DNA from: Streptomyces tibetensis
Lineage (GTDB): Bacteria > Actinomycetota > Actinomycetes > Streptomycetales > Streptomycetaceae
Assembly (NCBI RefSeq): GCF_007655005.1
Contig: NZ_SZVW01000018.1
Coordinates: 1 to 64,000 of the forward strand
DNA: 64,000 nucleotides
Reading direction: 5' to 3'
The position numbers were made by a program, and so were the translations under genes. This document shows positions 35,101 to 48,700 of the stretch, piece after piece (position 1 is the stretch's first letter; each line of letters begins with the position of its first letter). The notes beneath the pieces are model-generated. The model was not told the origin of the DNA, did no database searches, and worked only from the letters and a program-made list of their open reading frames with translations.

Positions 35101-36716
35101 TGCCGGGGCCGGAGGGACTGACCGACCAGGAGGCCCACCACGTCACCGTCACCGCGTCACTCCTCGGTGCGGAAGAGGACGAGGGCGCGCTGGCAGTGCT
35201 GCGCCGCTTCCGCGACCACCCGGCCCTCGAGGTACGGCGGCAGCTGGTGGGCACGTGGAGCCGGTTCGACGCGCGGGAGTACGCGGTGGAGGTGCTCGAC
35301 CATCTGAAGCGGGGCGGACTCTCCGTGGTCTGCGAATCCGCCGAGCAGAGGGCGACGCTCCAGCTGATGCGCCCCTGGGAGAGGCTGCGGTTCGACGGCC
35401 CGCTGACCGCGGCGGAACTCCTCGCGTGCGTCTCGGAGCCCGCCGGGGTCCGCCTGCTGCACCTGTGGAGGAACCCGGTCCTCGGGCATCTGCGGGACCT
35501 TCGGGCGTTCCGCTCACTGACCGGTCTGTGGCTCAGCCGCTGCACCGGCACAGAAGGCCTGTCGAGCCTGGCGGAACTGCCGCTGACGGACCTCGTCCTC
35601 TTCGACCGCGGTGCGGACCTCACCGGGCTGGGGACGCTACGTCGGCTCACTCAGCTCTCGCTCGACCAGGACCTCCCCGGAGACCTCCTCACCGACAGCC
35701 TGCCCGCCGACGCGCCCCTGCGGCATCTCTTCCTGGGGATGGGCTCCATCCACTCGACCGGGCTGCGTGGTCTGAGCGGGTGGCCCACGCTCAGGTCACT
35801 CGCCGTGGGTGTGTCGAGCCGGAGGCACCTGAGCGCCGAGGACTGGCGCGAGGTGGCCGCCCTCCCAGTGCTTGCCACCCTCCGCCTCTACGGGCGGTCG
35901 GAACACTACGGTTTCGACGCCATGCCGGAGCTGCCGGGCATCGAGGACTTCGAGTTCCCCGGGGACGGCGACCTGGGAGTGCTCCGCGTCATCGCATCCC
36001 GGCTGCCCCGTCTGCGCAGGCTCACCGTCTCCGAGGAGCTCGCCCGTACGCCCTCCCCCGACACGTGGGCCGACATCTTCCCCACCGTCGAGATCATCCG
36101 CGTCTGACCCCGAACACGGCGAAGGGGCCGGCGCCCCGGAAGGCACCGGCCCCTCTCAGCCGACTGTGACGCTTACGCGTCCTTGCTCAGGTTCGGACCC
36201 GTGCCGCCGGCCGCCTGCTCGATCGGCGGGACGTCCGGCAGGGCCGCCTTCTCCTCGCCGCGGAAGGTGAAGGTCTTGGTCTCGCCCTCGCCCTCCGTGT
36301 CCACGACCACGATGTGACCGGGGCGCAGCTCGCCGAAGAGGATCTTCTCCGACAGCGAGTCCTCGATCTCGCGCTGGATGGTGCGACGCAGCGGACGCGC
36401 ACCCAGCACCGGGTCGTAGCCCCTCTTGGACAGCAGCTCCTTGGCGGACTGGGAGAGCTCGATGCCCATGTCCCGGTCCTTCAGGCGCTCGTCGACCTTG
36501 TCGATCATCAGGTCGACGATCTTGAGGATGTCGTCCTGGCTGAGCTGCGGGAAGACGACCACGTCGTCGACGCGGTTGAGGAACTCGGGCCGGAAGTGCT
36601 GCTTGAGCTCGTCCGAGACCTTGTTCTTCATGCGCTCGTAGTTGGACTTCGTGTCGCCCTGGGCCGCGAAGCCCAGGTTGAAGCCCTTGGAGATGTCCCG
36701 GGTGCCGAGGTTGGTC

Positions 36717-36748
<32 letters not shown>

Positions 36749-39700
36749 GACCCGGCCCTGGGAGTCGGTCAGGCGACCGTCCTCCAGGATCTGCAGCAGC
36801 GAGTTGAAGATGTCCGGGTGGGCCTTCTCGACCTCGTCGAACAGCACGACCGAGAACGGCTTGCGGCGGACCTTCTCGGTGAGCTGGCCGCCCTCCTCGT
36901 AGCCCACGTAGCCGGGGGGCGAACCGAAGAGCCGCGAGACCGTGTGCTTCTCGCTGAACTCCGACATGTCGAGGGAGATCAGCGCGTCCTCGTCGCCGAA
37001 GAGGAACTCGGCGAGCGCCTTGGACAGCTCGGTCTTACCGACACCGGACGGGCCGGCGAAGATGAACGAGCCACCGGGGCGCTTCGGGTCCTTCAGACCG
37101 GCACGCGTACGGCGGATCGCCTTCGACAGCGCCTTGACGGCGTCGGTCTGGCCGATGACGCGCTTGTGGAGCTCCTCCTCCATGCGCAGCAGACGCGAGG
37201 ACTCCTCCTCGGTCAGCTTGAAGACCGGGATGCCGGTGGCGGTCGCGAGGACCTCGGCGATCAGCTCGCCGTCGACCTCGGCGACGACGTCCATGTCGCC
37301 GGCCTTCCACTCCTTCTCCCGCTTGGCCTTGGCGGCCAGGAGCTGCTTCTCCTTGTCGCGGAGGGAGGCGGCCTTCTCGAAGTCCTGCGAGTCGATCGCG
37401 GACTCCTTGTCGCGGCGGACGCCGGCGATCTTCTCGTCGAACTCGCGCAGGTCCGGCGGCGCGGTCATCCGGCGGATCCGCATCCTCGATCCGGCCTCGT
37501 CGATCAGGTCGATCGCCTTGTCCGGCAGGAAGCGGTCCGAGATGTACCGGTCGGCCAGGGTGGCGGCCTGGACCAGCGCCTCGTCGGTGATGGAGACGCG
37601 GTGGTGGGCCTCGTACCGGTCACGCAGACCCTTGAGGATCTCGATCGTGTGCGGCAGGGACGGCTCCGCGACCTGGATGGGCTGGAAGCGGCGCTCCAGG
37701 GCCGCGTCCTTCTCCAGGTGCTTGCGGTACTCGTCCAGCGTGGTGGCACCGATGGTCTGCAGCTCACCGCGGGCCAGCATCGGCTTCAGGATGGAGGCCG
37801 CGTCGATGGCACCCTCGGCGGCACCCGCACCGACCAGCGTGTGCAGCTCGTCGATGAACAGGATGATGTCGCCGCGGGTGCGGATCTCCTTGAGGACCTT
37901 CTTCAGGCGCTCCTCGAAGTCACCGCGGTAGCGGGAGCCGGCGACCAGGGCGCCGAGGTCCAGGGTGTAGAGGTGCTTGTCCTTGAGGGTCTCGGGCACC
38001 TCGCCCTTGACGATGGCCTGGGCGAGGCCCTCGACGACGGCGGTCTTGCCGACGCCGGGCTCACCGATCAGCACCGGGTTGTTCTTCGTACGGCGGGACA
38101 GCACCTGCATGACCCGCTCGATCTCCTTCTCGCGCCCGATGACCGGGTCGAGCTTGGACTCACGAGCGGCCTGGGTGAGGTTCCGGCCGAACTGGTCGAG
38201 GACCAGGGACGTGGAGGGGGTGCCCTCGGCAGGACCGCCGGCGGTGGCGGTCTCCTTGCCCTGGTAACCGGAGAGCAGCTGGATGACCTGCTGCCGCACG
38301 CGGTTGAGATCTGCGCCCAGCTTGACGAGGACCTGGGCGGCGACGCCCTCGCCCTCGCGGATCAGGCCGAGCAGGATGTGCTCCGTGCCGATGTAGTTGT
38401 GGCCCAGCTGAAGGGCCTCGCGGAGCGACAGCTCCAGGACCTTCTTGGCACGGGGGGTGAAGGGGATGTGGCCGGACGGGGCCTGCTGGCCCTGGCCGAT
38501 GATCTCCTCCACCTGCTGGCGGACCGCCTCGAGCGAAATCCCGAGGCTCTCAAGGGCCTTGGCGGCGACACCTTCACCCTCGTGGATCAGGCCCAGGAGG
38601 ATGTGCTCAGTGCCGATGTAGTTGTGGTTGAGCATCCGGGCTTCTTCCTGAGCCAGGACGACAACCCGCCGCGCGCGGTCGGTGAACCTCTCGAACATCG
38701 TTAATCGCTCCTCAGAGCGGTCAGGCAGTGGGGGGAACTTCCCCTCCCTGTCCTTCCGCAGCTTAGTCCCGCAAGCGGGGACCGCTCATTCCAACTGCCG
38801 ACACCGTCCTTGGCCTCCTGACCCCGAACGCCGACATCTGCTCCAACCCGATGGTGCGAGACGATGTTCCCGCAGGCCAGGCAGATACCCCACTCGCCAG
38901 TACGCCGATGGCGAACGTGAGACGTCCTTTTCTGCGTGTCGCCCCCTCCCACTAGGGATGTCTTACCCGCGAGGGCCGGAAGTCCATGCCGAGCGCCCCC
39001 GTTCCCTCCGCTACGGGCGAACAACCTTGCGCCTCCCCGCACCCCTTTCGCGCCCCCGATTCGCCACTCTGTGCGTCCGTGGCGCAACCCAGCGTAACTC
39101 GCATGGCTTTCCGGCTGTTGCACTTGGCATGTTCGGCGCCCCTCGTCCCGTGATCGCGTCCCCGTGCCCGGCCCTCCCGCTCCCCCGCCTGCCGCTCGAC
39201 CCGGCCGGCCCCGCCGCGAGCGGCCCGGGCGCGAGCCGTCCCCCGAGCGGTCAGGTCCGGCGGTGGTACGAGAAGGAGCTGGGCTGGCCGACGGTGCCCG
39301 GCGATCCACTGCGGCTGGTGGTGGGGGTGCGCTACGACGTTCTGGACGTGCCGGCGCAGGCGGGGCATGCGGCGCTGCGCCGCCGGGCGCTGGGCTCTCC
39401 CGTCGCCCTCGACGGCGACCGGATGCTGTTCCTGGTGGCCGCGGGCAGCGCCGAGGAACTTCCCGGGCTGCTTCAGTGGCTGGACTGGGGACGCCTGCCG
39501 CTGGATCTGGCGGCGATCGGCGCGGGCGGCCTCATGGCGGCCCCGTCGCCCCCGACGTCTGACGAGGAGAGGGCGGCGCCGCTCTCGTGCGAGCCGCGCA
39601 AGTCGTGCGAGACGTGCGAGACGTGCGATACATGCGAGACGTGGGAGACGTGCGCCGTATCGGCGGATGCTCTCCCGGCCCGCGGCGCGGGCACAGCGTT

Positions 39701-42700
39701 CAGGGACGGGTCACCGCTCCCTGGTCCCGGCTCTGCCGTCGGCCGGCCGTCCGTGCCGGGCCGGGTCGGTTCCCAGGGGGCCGCCGTGTGGCTGCGGCCC
39801 CCCGAGCCGGGATGCGAGGTCGAGGCCTCGCTGCCGACGATGTCGGCGCTGGGAGGCGCTGGGGACGCCCCCGATCTCGTGCGGCTGGTGAACACGGTGG
39901 CCACGCAGTGCCACCGGATCCGGCTGCGGCGCGCGTGCACCCAGCCGCCGGCCATGCGTACGCAGGGTCGGTAGTGCCGCTGTTCAGCCGTTGGCCTTCT
40001 CGTAAGCCTCGCGGATGGTCGCGGGAACACGGCCGCGGTCGTTGACCTCGTAGCCGTTCTCCTTGGCCCAGGCGCGGATCGCCGCGGTGTCCTGGCTGCC
40101 GCTCGAAGCCGCGCGCGCCTTTCCGCGCCCGCCCGAAGCGCGGCCTCCGGTACGACGACCGCCCTTCACGTAAGGCTCGAGAAGGCCACGGAGCTTGTCC
40201 GCATTGGAGGTGGTGAGATCGATCTCGTACGTCTTGCCGTCCAGCGCGAACGTCACGGTCTCGTCCGCCTCGCCACCGTCGAGGTCGTCGACAAGAAGGA
40301 CCTGAACCTTCTGTGCCACCGGATTTCCTTTCATCGATATCTTCAGGGCCGGGGTGTGCCGGCGTCCGCCGTATCGCCGTCCCCTGTTATATGCAGTACT
40401 GCAGTACCTCGGAAAGCAAACCGCTTTTGCCGGAAAAACACAAACCCCCGGCAGAGACCGGCAGCCCGGGCTGGGTCCGGAAACGTGCGCGTTTCGGACA
40501 TAGGGCACCGGGGCAGGGGCGGCCCCGCTGAATATGCCTTGACGAACCCGCCCGGCCCTCTTGCGACGACTAGCGCCCGACGATCACAGATGCAGAAGCA
40601 TCCGGCTGTTGCCCAAGGTGTTCGGTTTCACTCGTTCGAGTCCCAGGAACTCCGCGACGCCCTCGTCATAGGAACGCAGCAGCTCCGCGTAGACATCCGT
40701 GTCGACGGGTGTCTCGCCGATCTCCACGAAGCCGTGCTTGGTGAAGAAGTCGACTTCGAAGGTCAGACAGAAAACCCGGCGAACACCGAGCCAGCGGGCG
40801 GTCTGCAGCAACTTCTCCAGCACCCGGTGCCCGACGCCCGCACCCTTCAGGCCGGGCTTCACCGCGAGAGTGCGGACTTCCGCGAGGTCTTCCCACATCA
40901 CGTGCAGCGCACCGCAGCCGACGACCTCGGCGTTGTCGTCCCGTTCCGCGACCCAGAACTCCTGGATGTCCTCGTAAAGCGTCACCGTCGCTTTGTCGAG
41001 CAGGATGCGGCCGCGCACGTAGGCGTCAAGGAGGCCGCGCACGGCCGGGACATCGCTGGTGCGGGCCCGCCGGACGGTGATGGCTTTTGCGGGGGCTTCG
41101 GAGCTCTTCGCGGACATGGCGGGACGCTATCGCCCGCCGAGGTCCTGAGCGGAGGCGGGGTTCTCCTCGGGGCCTTCCCCGCGTCCCGGCCGTTCGGCCC
41201 GTTCCGCGGATTCCGACGGTTCGGTCGGTTCCTGGGTTTCCGGGCCCTGCACGATCCGTACGGCATCACTGAGAGACCGCCGTTGTTCCTCGCTCATCAT
41301 GCCGAAGAAGGCGACGAGAGCGGCGGCGGGGTTGTCGCTCTGCGACCAGGCGTCGTTCATCAGGGCGGCTGCGTAGGCGGCCCGGGTCGAGACCGCCTCA
41401 TATCGATAGGCACGGCCTTCCGCCTCGCGGCGCACCCAGCCCTTCTGATGGAGATTGTCCAAAACGGTCATCACGGTGGTGTACGCGATGGACCGCTCCT
41501 TCTGAAGATCTTCCAGGACTTCTCGAACGGTCACCGGGCGGTTCCACTTCCACACCCGCGACATGACCGCGTCTTCGAGTTCTCCCAATGGGCGAGGCAC
41601 AGCTCAGAACAATAGTGGGAGATCCCGGTTATGGCGTGGCGGACGTGCGCTTCACCGGCGAATGGGAACAAAAAGGGCGTACGGCTCGGCACTGCGGGCG
41701 CCGCGGGGTGCGGGTCCGCCGAGTCGTACGCCCTCGGAAGAGGTGGGTCAGGCGTCGGTCTTCGAAGGCGCCGCGCCGGACTGGCGGGCGCCCTCCACGC
41801 GCGCGAGGGCGGCGTCCACGGCCGCGTCCTCCTTGGCCTTGTTGGCGCCGCCCTGGGTCTTCACGATCACCCGGATCACGCCGATGAAGAAGACGGCCAT
41901 GACGGCCGGGGGCAGCAGCGCGGAGACGTAGTCCATGGATCCAGGGTAGCCACGTCAGCCCGCGGCGAGCTGCTGGGGGTTCGCGGGTGGTGGCGGGGCC
42001 GGTTTGCGACGCGGGAAGACCTCGCCCGGGGTGGGGATCGGACGGGAGGGCTTCGGGGTGCCGGGGGCGGGGGCCGGGGCGGGCTTGGGGGGCGCAGGTT
42101 TGCGCGTGGGCTTCTTCTCGGGCTGCTTCTCCGGGCCGTCCGCGGCGGCGTCACCGGGGGCACGGCGGCCGCCCGGGATCGACAGGAGACGGGTGCGGGA
42201 GCGGGAGCGGGAGCCGGGGACGACGGCCACCGGGGCGGGCGCGGCGGCTGCCACGGCGGCGGGCGTGCAGCGGTCCAGGAGGGCCGCGGCGGCGGGATTG
42301 CCGCGCAGGGCGCTCAGGGCGGCCAGGTCGTCGGGAACGGGGCGGTATCCGGCACCCAGGGCCTCGTCCAGGAGCGCGAGGTAGCCGGCGGCGGTGCCGG
42401 GGAGGGCGGCGCGATATCGGCCCAGGTCGGCCACGAGGAAGGCGCGCAGCCTGGCCCCCTCCCGCAGCGCCTCGTCGAGCGACTCTGCGAGACGGAGACA
42501 GTCCTGGACGTCGGCGGCCGAGGCGGGGGTGGGGTGGAGGGCAAGGGCGAGAGCGCGGCGGAGCACACGCAGCTCCTCCGCGCCGAACGCCATGCCGCCG
42601 CGGGATCCGTATGGCGTGGGCATGCGGCGACGATACGCGCTAATCAGACAAATCTCACATAGGGGACGGGTGTGGCGTGGGGGACCACTCGGGTGGGCGG

Positions 42701-45700
42701 GGGTGCGCGCCTGCGCCTGACGCCGGGTGGGCGGGAGTGCGCGCCTGCGCCTGACGCCGGGTGGGCGGGAGTGCGCGCCTGCGCCTGACGCCGGGTGGGC
42801 GGGAGTGCGCGCCTGCGCCTGACGCCGGGTGGGCGGGAGTGCGCGCCTGCGCCTGACGCCGGGTGGGCGGGAGTGCGCGCCTGCGCCTGACGCCGGGTGG
42901 GCGGGAGTGCGCGCCTGCGCCTGACGCCGGGTGGGCGGGAGTGCGCGCCTGCGCCTGACGCCGGGTGGGCGGGAGTGCGCGCCTGCGCCTGACGCCGGGT
43001 GGGCGGGAGTGCGCGCCTGCGCCTGACGCCGGGTGGGCGGGAGTGCGCGCCTGCGCCTGACGCCGGGTGGGCGGGAGTGCGCGCCTGCGCCTGACGCCGG
43101 GTGGGCGGGAGTGCGCGCCTGCGCCTGACGCCGGGTGGGCGGGAGTGCGCGCCTGCGCCTGACGCCGGGTGGGCGGGAGTGCGCGCCTGCGCCTGACGCC
43201 GGGTGGGCGGGAGTGCGCGCCTGCGCCTGACGCCGGGTGGGCGGGAGTGCGCGCCTGCGCCTGACGCCGGGTGGGCGGGAGTGCGCGCCTGCGCCTGACG
43301 CCGGGTGGGCGGGAGTGCGCGCCTGCGCCTGACGCCGGGTGGGCGGGAGTGCGCGCCTGCGCCTGACGCCGGGTGGGCGGGAGTGCGCGCCTGCGCCTGA
43401 CGCCGGGTGGGCGGGAGTGCGCGCCTGCGCCTGACGCCGGGTGGGCGGGAGTGCGCGCCTGCGCCTGACGCCGGGTGGGCGGGAGTGCGCGCCTGCGCCT
43501 GACGCCGGGTGGCCGGGGGTGCGCGCCTGCGCCTGACGCCTGGTGGTGGGTCGGGGCCGCGCCGGGGGGTGTCCGTCCTCGGACCGGCGCGATGGGGTCT
43601 CACGCCGACTGACTGTCCGTTGACGCGCCAACCGCTGCGGGCGGACACCCCCCGACACGGCCCCTGCTCGCCGTGAGCGGGTGCGGGTGCGTCGTGGCTC
43701 ACCGTGAGCGGGTGCGGGTGCGTCGTGGCTCACCGTGAGCGGGTGCGGGTGCGTCGTGGCTCGCCGTGAGCGGGTGCGGGTGCGTCGTGGCTCACCCAGC
43801 TGCGGGCCTGTGTGCCGCCGGGGTGGCACGGGTGGGCGTGGGGGTCCCCCTGCTCATGGGGGTCCCCCCTGTTCGAGCGAAGCCGAGAGCTTGGGGGAGG
43901 CACCTCGCTCCGCCGGGTTGCGCACCCCCCCGGCCTCGGTCCCGACGCCGAGCCACGACTCACATGCGTGACACGTTGCGCTCGTACACCAGGCGCAGTC
44001 CGATCAGCGTCAGCCACGGTTCGTGCTCGTCGATGACCGACGACTCCCCCAGCACCAGCGGGGCCAGCCCGCCCGTCGCGATGACCGTGACGTCGTCGGG
44101 GTCCTCCGACAGCTCGCGGGCCATGCGGTTGACGACGCCGTCGACCTGGCCGGCGAAGCCGTAGATGACGCCCGACTGCATCGCCTCGACCGTGTTCTTG
44201 CCGATGACGCTGCGGGGCCGGGCCACCTCGATCTTGCGGAGCTGGGCACCGCGGACGCCGAGGGCCTCGACGGAGATCTCGATGCCGGGCGAGATGACAC
44301 CGCCGACGTACTCACCGCGCGCGCTGACGGCGTCGAACGTCGTCGCCGTGCCGAAGTCGACGACGATGGCGGGGCCTCCGTAGAGCTCGACCGCCGCGAC
44401 CGCGTTGATGATGCGGTCGGCGCCGACCTCCTTGGGGTTGTCCATGAGGATCGGCACACCCGTCTTGACGCCCGGTTCGACGAGGATCGCGGGCACGTCG
44501 CCGTAGTAGCGGCGGGTCACCTCGCGGAGCTCGTGCAGGACCGAGGGGACGGTGGCGCAGATGGCGATGCCGTCGATGCCGTCGCCCAGTTCGTCGCCGA
44601 GGAGCGGGTGCATGCCCATCAGGCCCTGGAGGAGGACCGCCAGTTCGTCGGCGGTGCGGCGCGCGTCCGTGGAGATGCGCCAGTGTTCGACGATCTCGTC
44701 GCCGTCGAACAGGCCGAGGACGGTGTGGGTGTTTCCTACGTCGATCGTCAGCAGCATGGCCCGTACCGCCCCTACTCCGCCGGCCGCAGGTCCAGGCCGA
44801 TGTCCAGGATCGGCGAGGAGTGGGTGAGGGCTCCGACGGCGAGGTAGTCGACGCCGGTGTCCGCGTACGCCTTGGCGTTGTCGAGCGTGAGGCGGCCGGA
44901 GGCCTCCAGGGCGGCTCGGCCCTGGACGATCGCGACGGCCTCCGCGCACTCGGCGGGCGTGAAGTTGTCCAGCAGGATCAGGTCGGCGCCGGCGTCCAGG
45001 ACCTCGCGGAGCTGGTCCAGGGTGTCGACCTCGACCTCGATGGGCACGTCCGGGAAGCGTTCGCGCACCGCCTGGAAGGCCTGGGCGACACCGCCCGCGG
45101 CGACCACGTGGTTGTCCTTGACCAGGGCCGCGTCCGAGAGGGACATGCGGTGGTTGACGCCGCCGCCGCAGCGGACCGCGTACTTTTCGAGGCTGCGCAG
45201 GCCGGGGGTCGTCTTGCGGGTGTCGCGGACCCTGGCCTTCGTGCCGTCCAGGACGTCCGCCCACGCGCGCGTGGCCGTCGCGACGCCCGACAGGCGGCAC
45301 AGGATGTTCAGCGCGCTGCGCTCGGCCGTGAGGAGGTCCCGGGTGCGGGTGGTGACGGAGAGGAGCTTCTGGCCCGCTTCCACACGGTCGCCGTCCTCGG
45401 CGTGGCGCTCGATCTCCAGCTCCTCCTCGCAGACCACCGAGATGACCGCCTCGGCGACGCGCAGACCGGCCACCGTGCCCGCCTCGCGGGCGGTGAAGTC
45501 GGCCGTGGCCACCGCGTCCTCGGGGATGGTCGCCACCGTCGTCACGTCCACGCCGTGGGCCAGGTCCTCCTGGAGGGCCACGTTGGCGATGTCCTCGACC
45601 TCGACGGGGTCGAGACCGGCGTCGGCCAGGAGCTGGGCGAGTGCGGGGTCCAGGCCGCACTCCAGGTATGCCCCGTCGTCCGCGCCGCAGGCGCAGCCGT

Positions 45701-48700
45701 CTGAGCAGCCTCCGGAGGAGGCGAGGGGAAGGTCGGGGGTGCTCACGTCGGTCACTGCTCCTGGGGGGCCTGGGTCGGGAGGGTCGGGGGGAAGTCTGTG
45801 GTGTCCGTGGTGTGCACGGCCAGCGTGCGGTCCGGATTAAGGGTGACGACGATGTGGCGCCGCCAGGCGGTGTCGTCGCGTTCGGGGCGGTCCTCGCGCC
45901 AGTGGCAGCCCCGGGTCTCCTCGCGCAGCAGGGCGGCGGCGACCAGGACACGGGCCACGCACAGGAGGTTGGTGGCCTCCCAGGTGTCGACGCCGGCCTC
46001 GGCCGTCTCACCGTTCTCGGCGAGGGCCTCCCGGGCGTCGGTGTGCAGGCGCTGGAGCTGGTCGGCGGCCTTGGCGAGGGAGCCGGCCGAGCGCAGGACA
46101 CTCGCCCCGCCCGTCATGATCCGCTGGATCGTGAAGCGGGCCTGAGGGGGCTGCAGCGGGTGCTCGGGGATCTCGGGGTGCGGGACCGGCTGGGGCACGC
46201 GCGCGTGCAGGCCGTTCGCCGCGATGTCGGCCGCGATGCGCTCGGCGTAGACGAGGCCTTCGAGCAGGGAGTTGGACGCCAGCCGGTTGGCACCGTGCAC
46301 CCCGGTGCAGGCGACCTCGCCGCACGCGTACAGGCCGGGGACGGTCGTCCGGCCGTGGGAGTCGGTGCGGACGCCGCCGGAGGCGTAGTGCGCGGCCGGG
46401 GCGACCGGGATGGGGGCCGTGACCGGGTCGATGCCGTGGGCGCGGCAGGCGGCCAGGATCGTCGGGAAGCGGTGCTCCCACATCTCGGCGCCGAAGTGCC
46501 GGCCGTCGAGGTACATGTGCTCGGCGTCCTGCTCCAGCATGCGGCGCGTGATGCCCTTGGCGACGATGTCGCGGGGGGCGAGTTCGGCGAGTTCGTGCTG
46601 TCCGACCATGAAGCGGACGCCGTCGGCGTCGATCAGGTGGGCGCCCTCGCCGCGCACGGCCTCGGAGACCAGGGGCTGCTGGCCCTCCGCGTCCGGGCCG
46701 AGGAACAGCACGGTCGGGTGGAACTGGACGAACTCCAGGTCGCTGACCTCGGCGCCCGCCCGCAGCGCGAGCGCCACGCCGTCGCCCGTCGACACCGACG
46801 GGTTGGTGGTGGCGGAGAAGACCTGGCCCATGCCGCCGGTCGCGAGGACCACCGCGGGGGCGTGGACGGCCCCCACGCCGTCGTGCTGGCCCTCCCCCAT
46901 GACGTGCAGGGTGACGCCGGCGGTGCGGCCCTCGGCGTCCGTGAGGAGGTCCAGGACGAGCGCGTTCTCGACGGTGCGCATGCCCCGCGCGCGGACGGCC
47001 TCGACCAGGGCGCGGGAGATCTCGGCGCCGGTGGCGTCACCGCCTGCATGCGCGATGCGGCGGCGGTGGTGGCCGCCCTCCCGGGTCAGTTCCAGCTCGC
47101 CGTCGGAGGACGCGTCGAACCGGGCGCCGGTCTCGATGAGGCGGCGTACGGCGTCGGGGCCCTCGGTGACGAGGAGGCGGACCGCGTCCTCGTCGCACAC
47201 TCCGGCGCCCGCGACCAGGGTGTCCTCGAGGTGCTGCTCGGGGGTGTCGCCCTCGCCGAGGGCCGCGGCGATGCCGCCCTGGGCCCAGCGGGTGGAGCCG
47301 TCGTCGAGACGGGCCTTGGTGACGACGACCGTCCGCAGGCCCGCGGCCTCGCAGCGCAGGGCCGCGGTCAGTCCGGCGACCCCGGAGCCGACGACGACCA
47401 CGTCCGCGGCGATGGACCAACCGGGGGCGGGGGCGTGCAGTCGTATGCCTGTGGTGGTCACGAGGCGGCTCCGAAGCGTGTGAAGGTGAGCGGGACGTTG
47501 TCGATCAGCCGGGTCGCCCCGACCCGGGCGGCCACGGCGAGGACCGCGTCGCCGGTGAAGTCGTCCTCGATCTCGGTGAAGTCGGACGGGTCCACCAGGG
47601 CGAGGTAGTCCAGCGCGAGCGGCGGTTCGAGGCGGGCGGCCTCGTCCAGGACCTGGCGGGCGGCGGCGCGGACGGCCGACGGGCCGCCGGGGACGGCCGT
47701 CGCCACGGCGTGCGCGTCGGCCGCCGCACGGGACTCCCCTATGGCGCTGAGCGCCTCGGCACGCGCGCGCGTGGCGGGCACCTCGCGCGCCCGAGCCCGC
47801 AGCGCCTCCTGTGCGGCATGCCGGTCCTGGCCCGCGAACAGGGCCCCGGACAGGGCGAGGGCGGTGCGCCGCTCGGCGGCCGACAGGTAGCGGTTGCGGC
47901 TGGACAGGGCCAGGCCGTCCTCCTCGCGGACGGTGGGCACCCCGACGATCTCCACGCCGAAGTTCAGGTCCCGCACCATGCGGCGGATCAGCGCGAGCTG
48001 CTGGGCGTCCTTCTGCCCGTACAGGGCGACATCGGGGCGGGTGAGGTGCAGCAGCTTGGCGACGACGGTGAGCATGCCGTCGAAGTGGCCGGGGCGGGAG
48101 GAGCCCTCCAGGCGCTCGCCCATGGGGCCCGCGGTGATGCGGACCTGGGGCTCGCCGCCCGGGTAGACCTCGTCCACGGCGGGGGCGAACACGACGTCCG
48201 CGCCCGACTGTCCGGCGAGTTCGATGTCGGCGTCCAGGGTGCGCGGGTAGCGGTCGAGGTCCTCGCCCTGGCCGAACTGGAGCGGGTTGACGAAGACGGT
48301 GACGACGACCTCGCCGTCCGGCCCGGCGAGGGTGCGCGCGGTGCGGATCAGCGTGGCGTGGCCCTCGTGCAGCGCGCCCATGGTCATCACCACGGCGCGG
48401 CGGCCCGCACGCGCGCGTGCGTGCAGTTCGCCGGCGGTGCGCAGCAGGGTGGTGGTCATCGGGCGTCCCCCTCGGTGCCGTCGGTCCCGTCGGTCCCGTG
48501 GGCGAGTACCCCGAGGAGGTCCTCGGCCAGTTCCGGCTTCAGCAGGCCGTGGGCCAGGGCCCGGTCGGCGGTCGCGCGGGCCATCGCCAGGTAGCCGTCG
48601 ACGGCCTGGGGTGCGTGCCGGCGCAGCTCGGCGACATGCGCGGCGACCGTGCCCGCGTCGCCGCGCGCGACCGGGCCGGTGAGGGCCGCGTCGCCGGAGC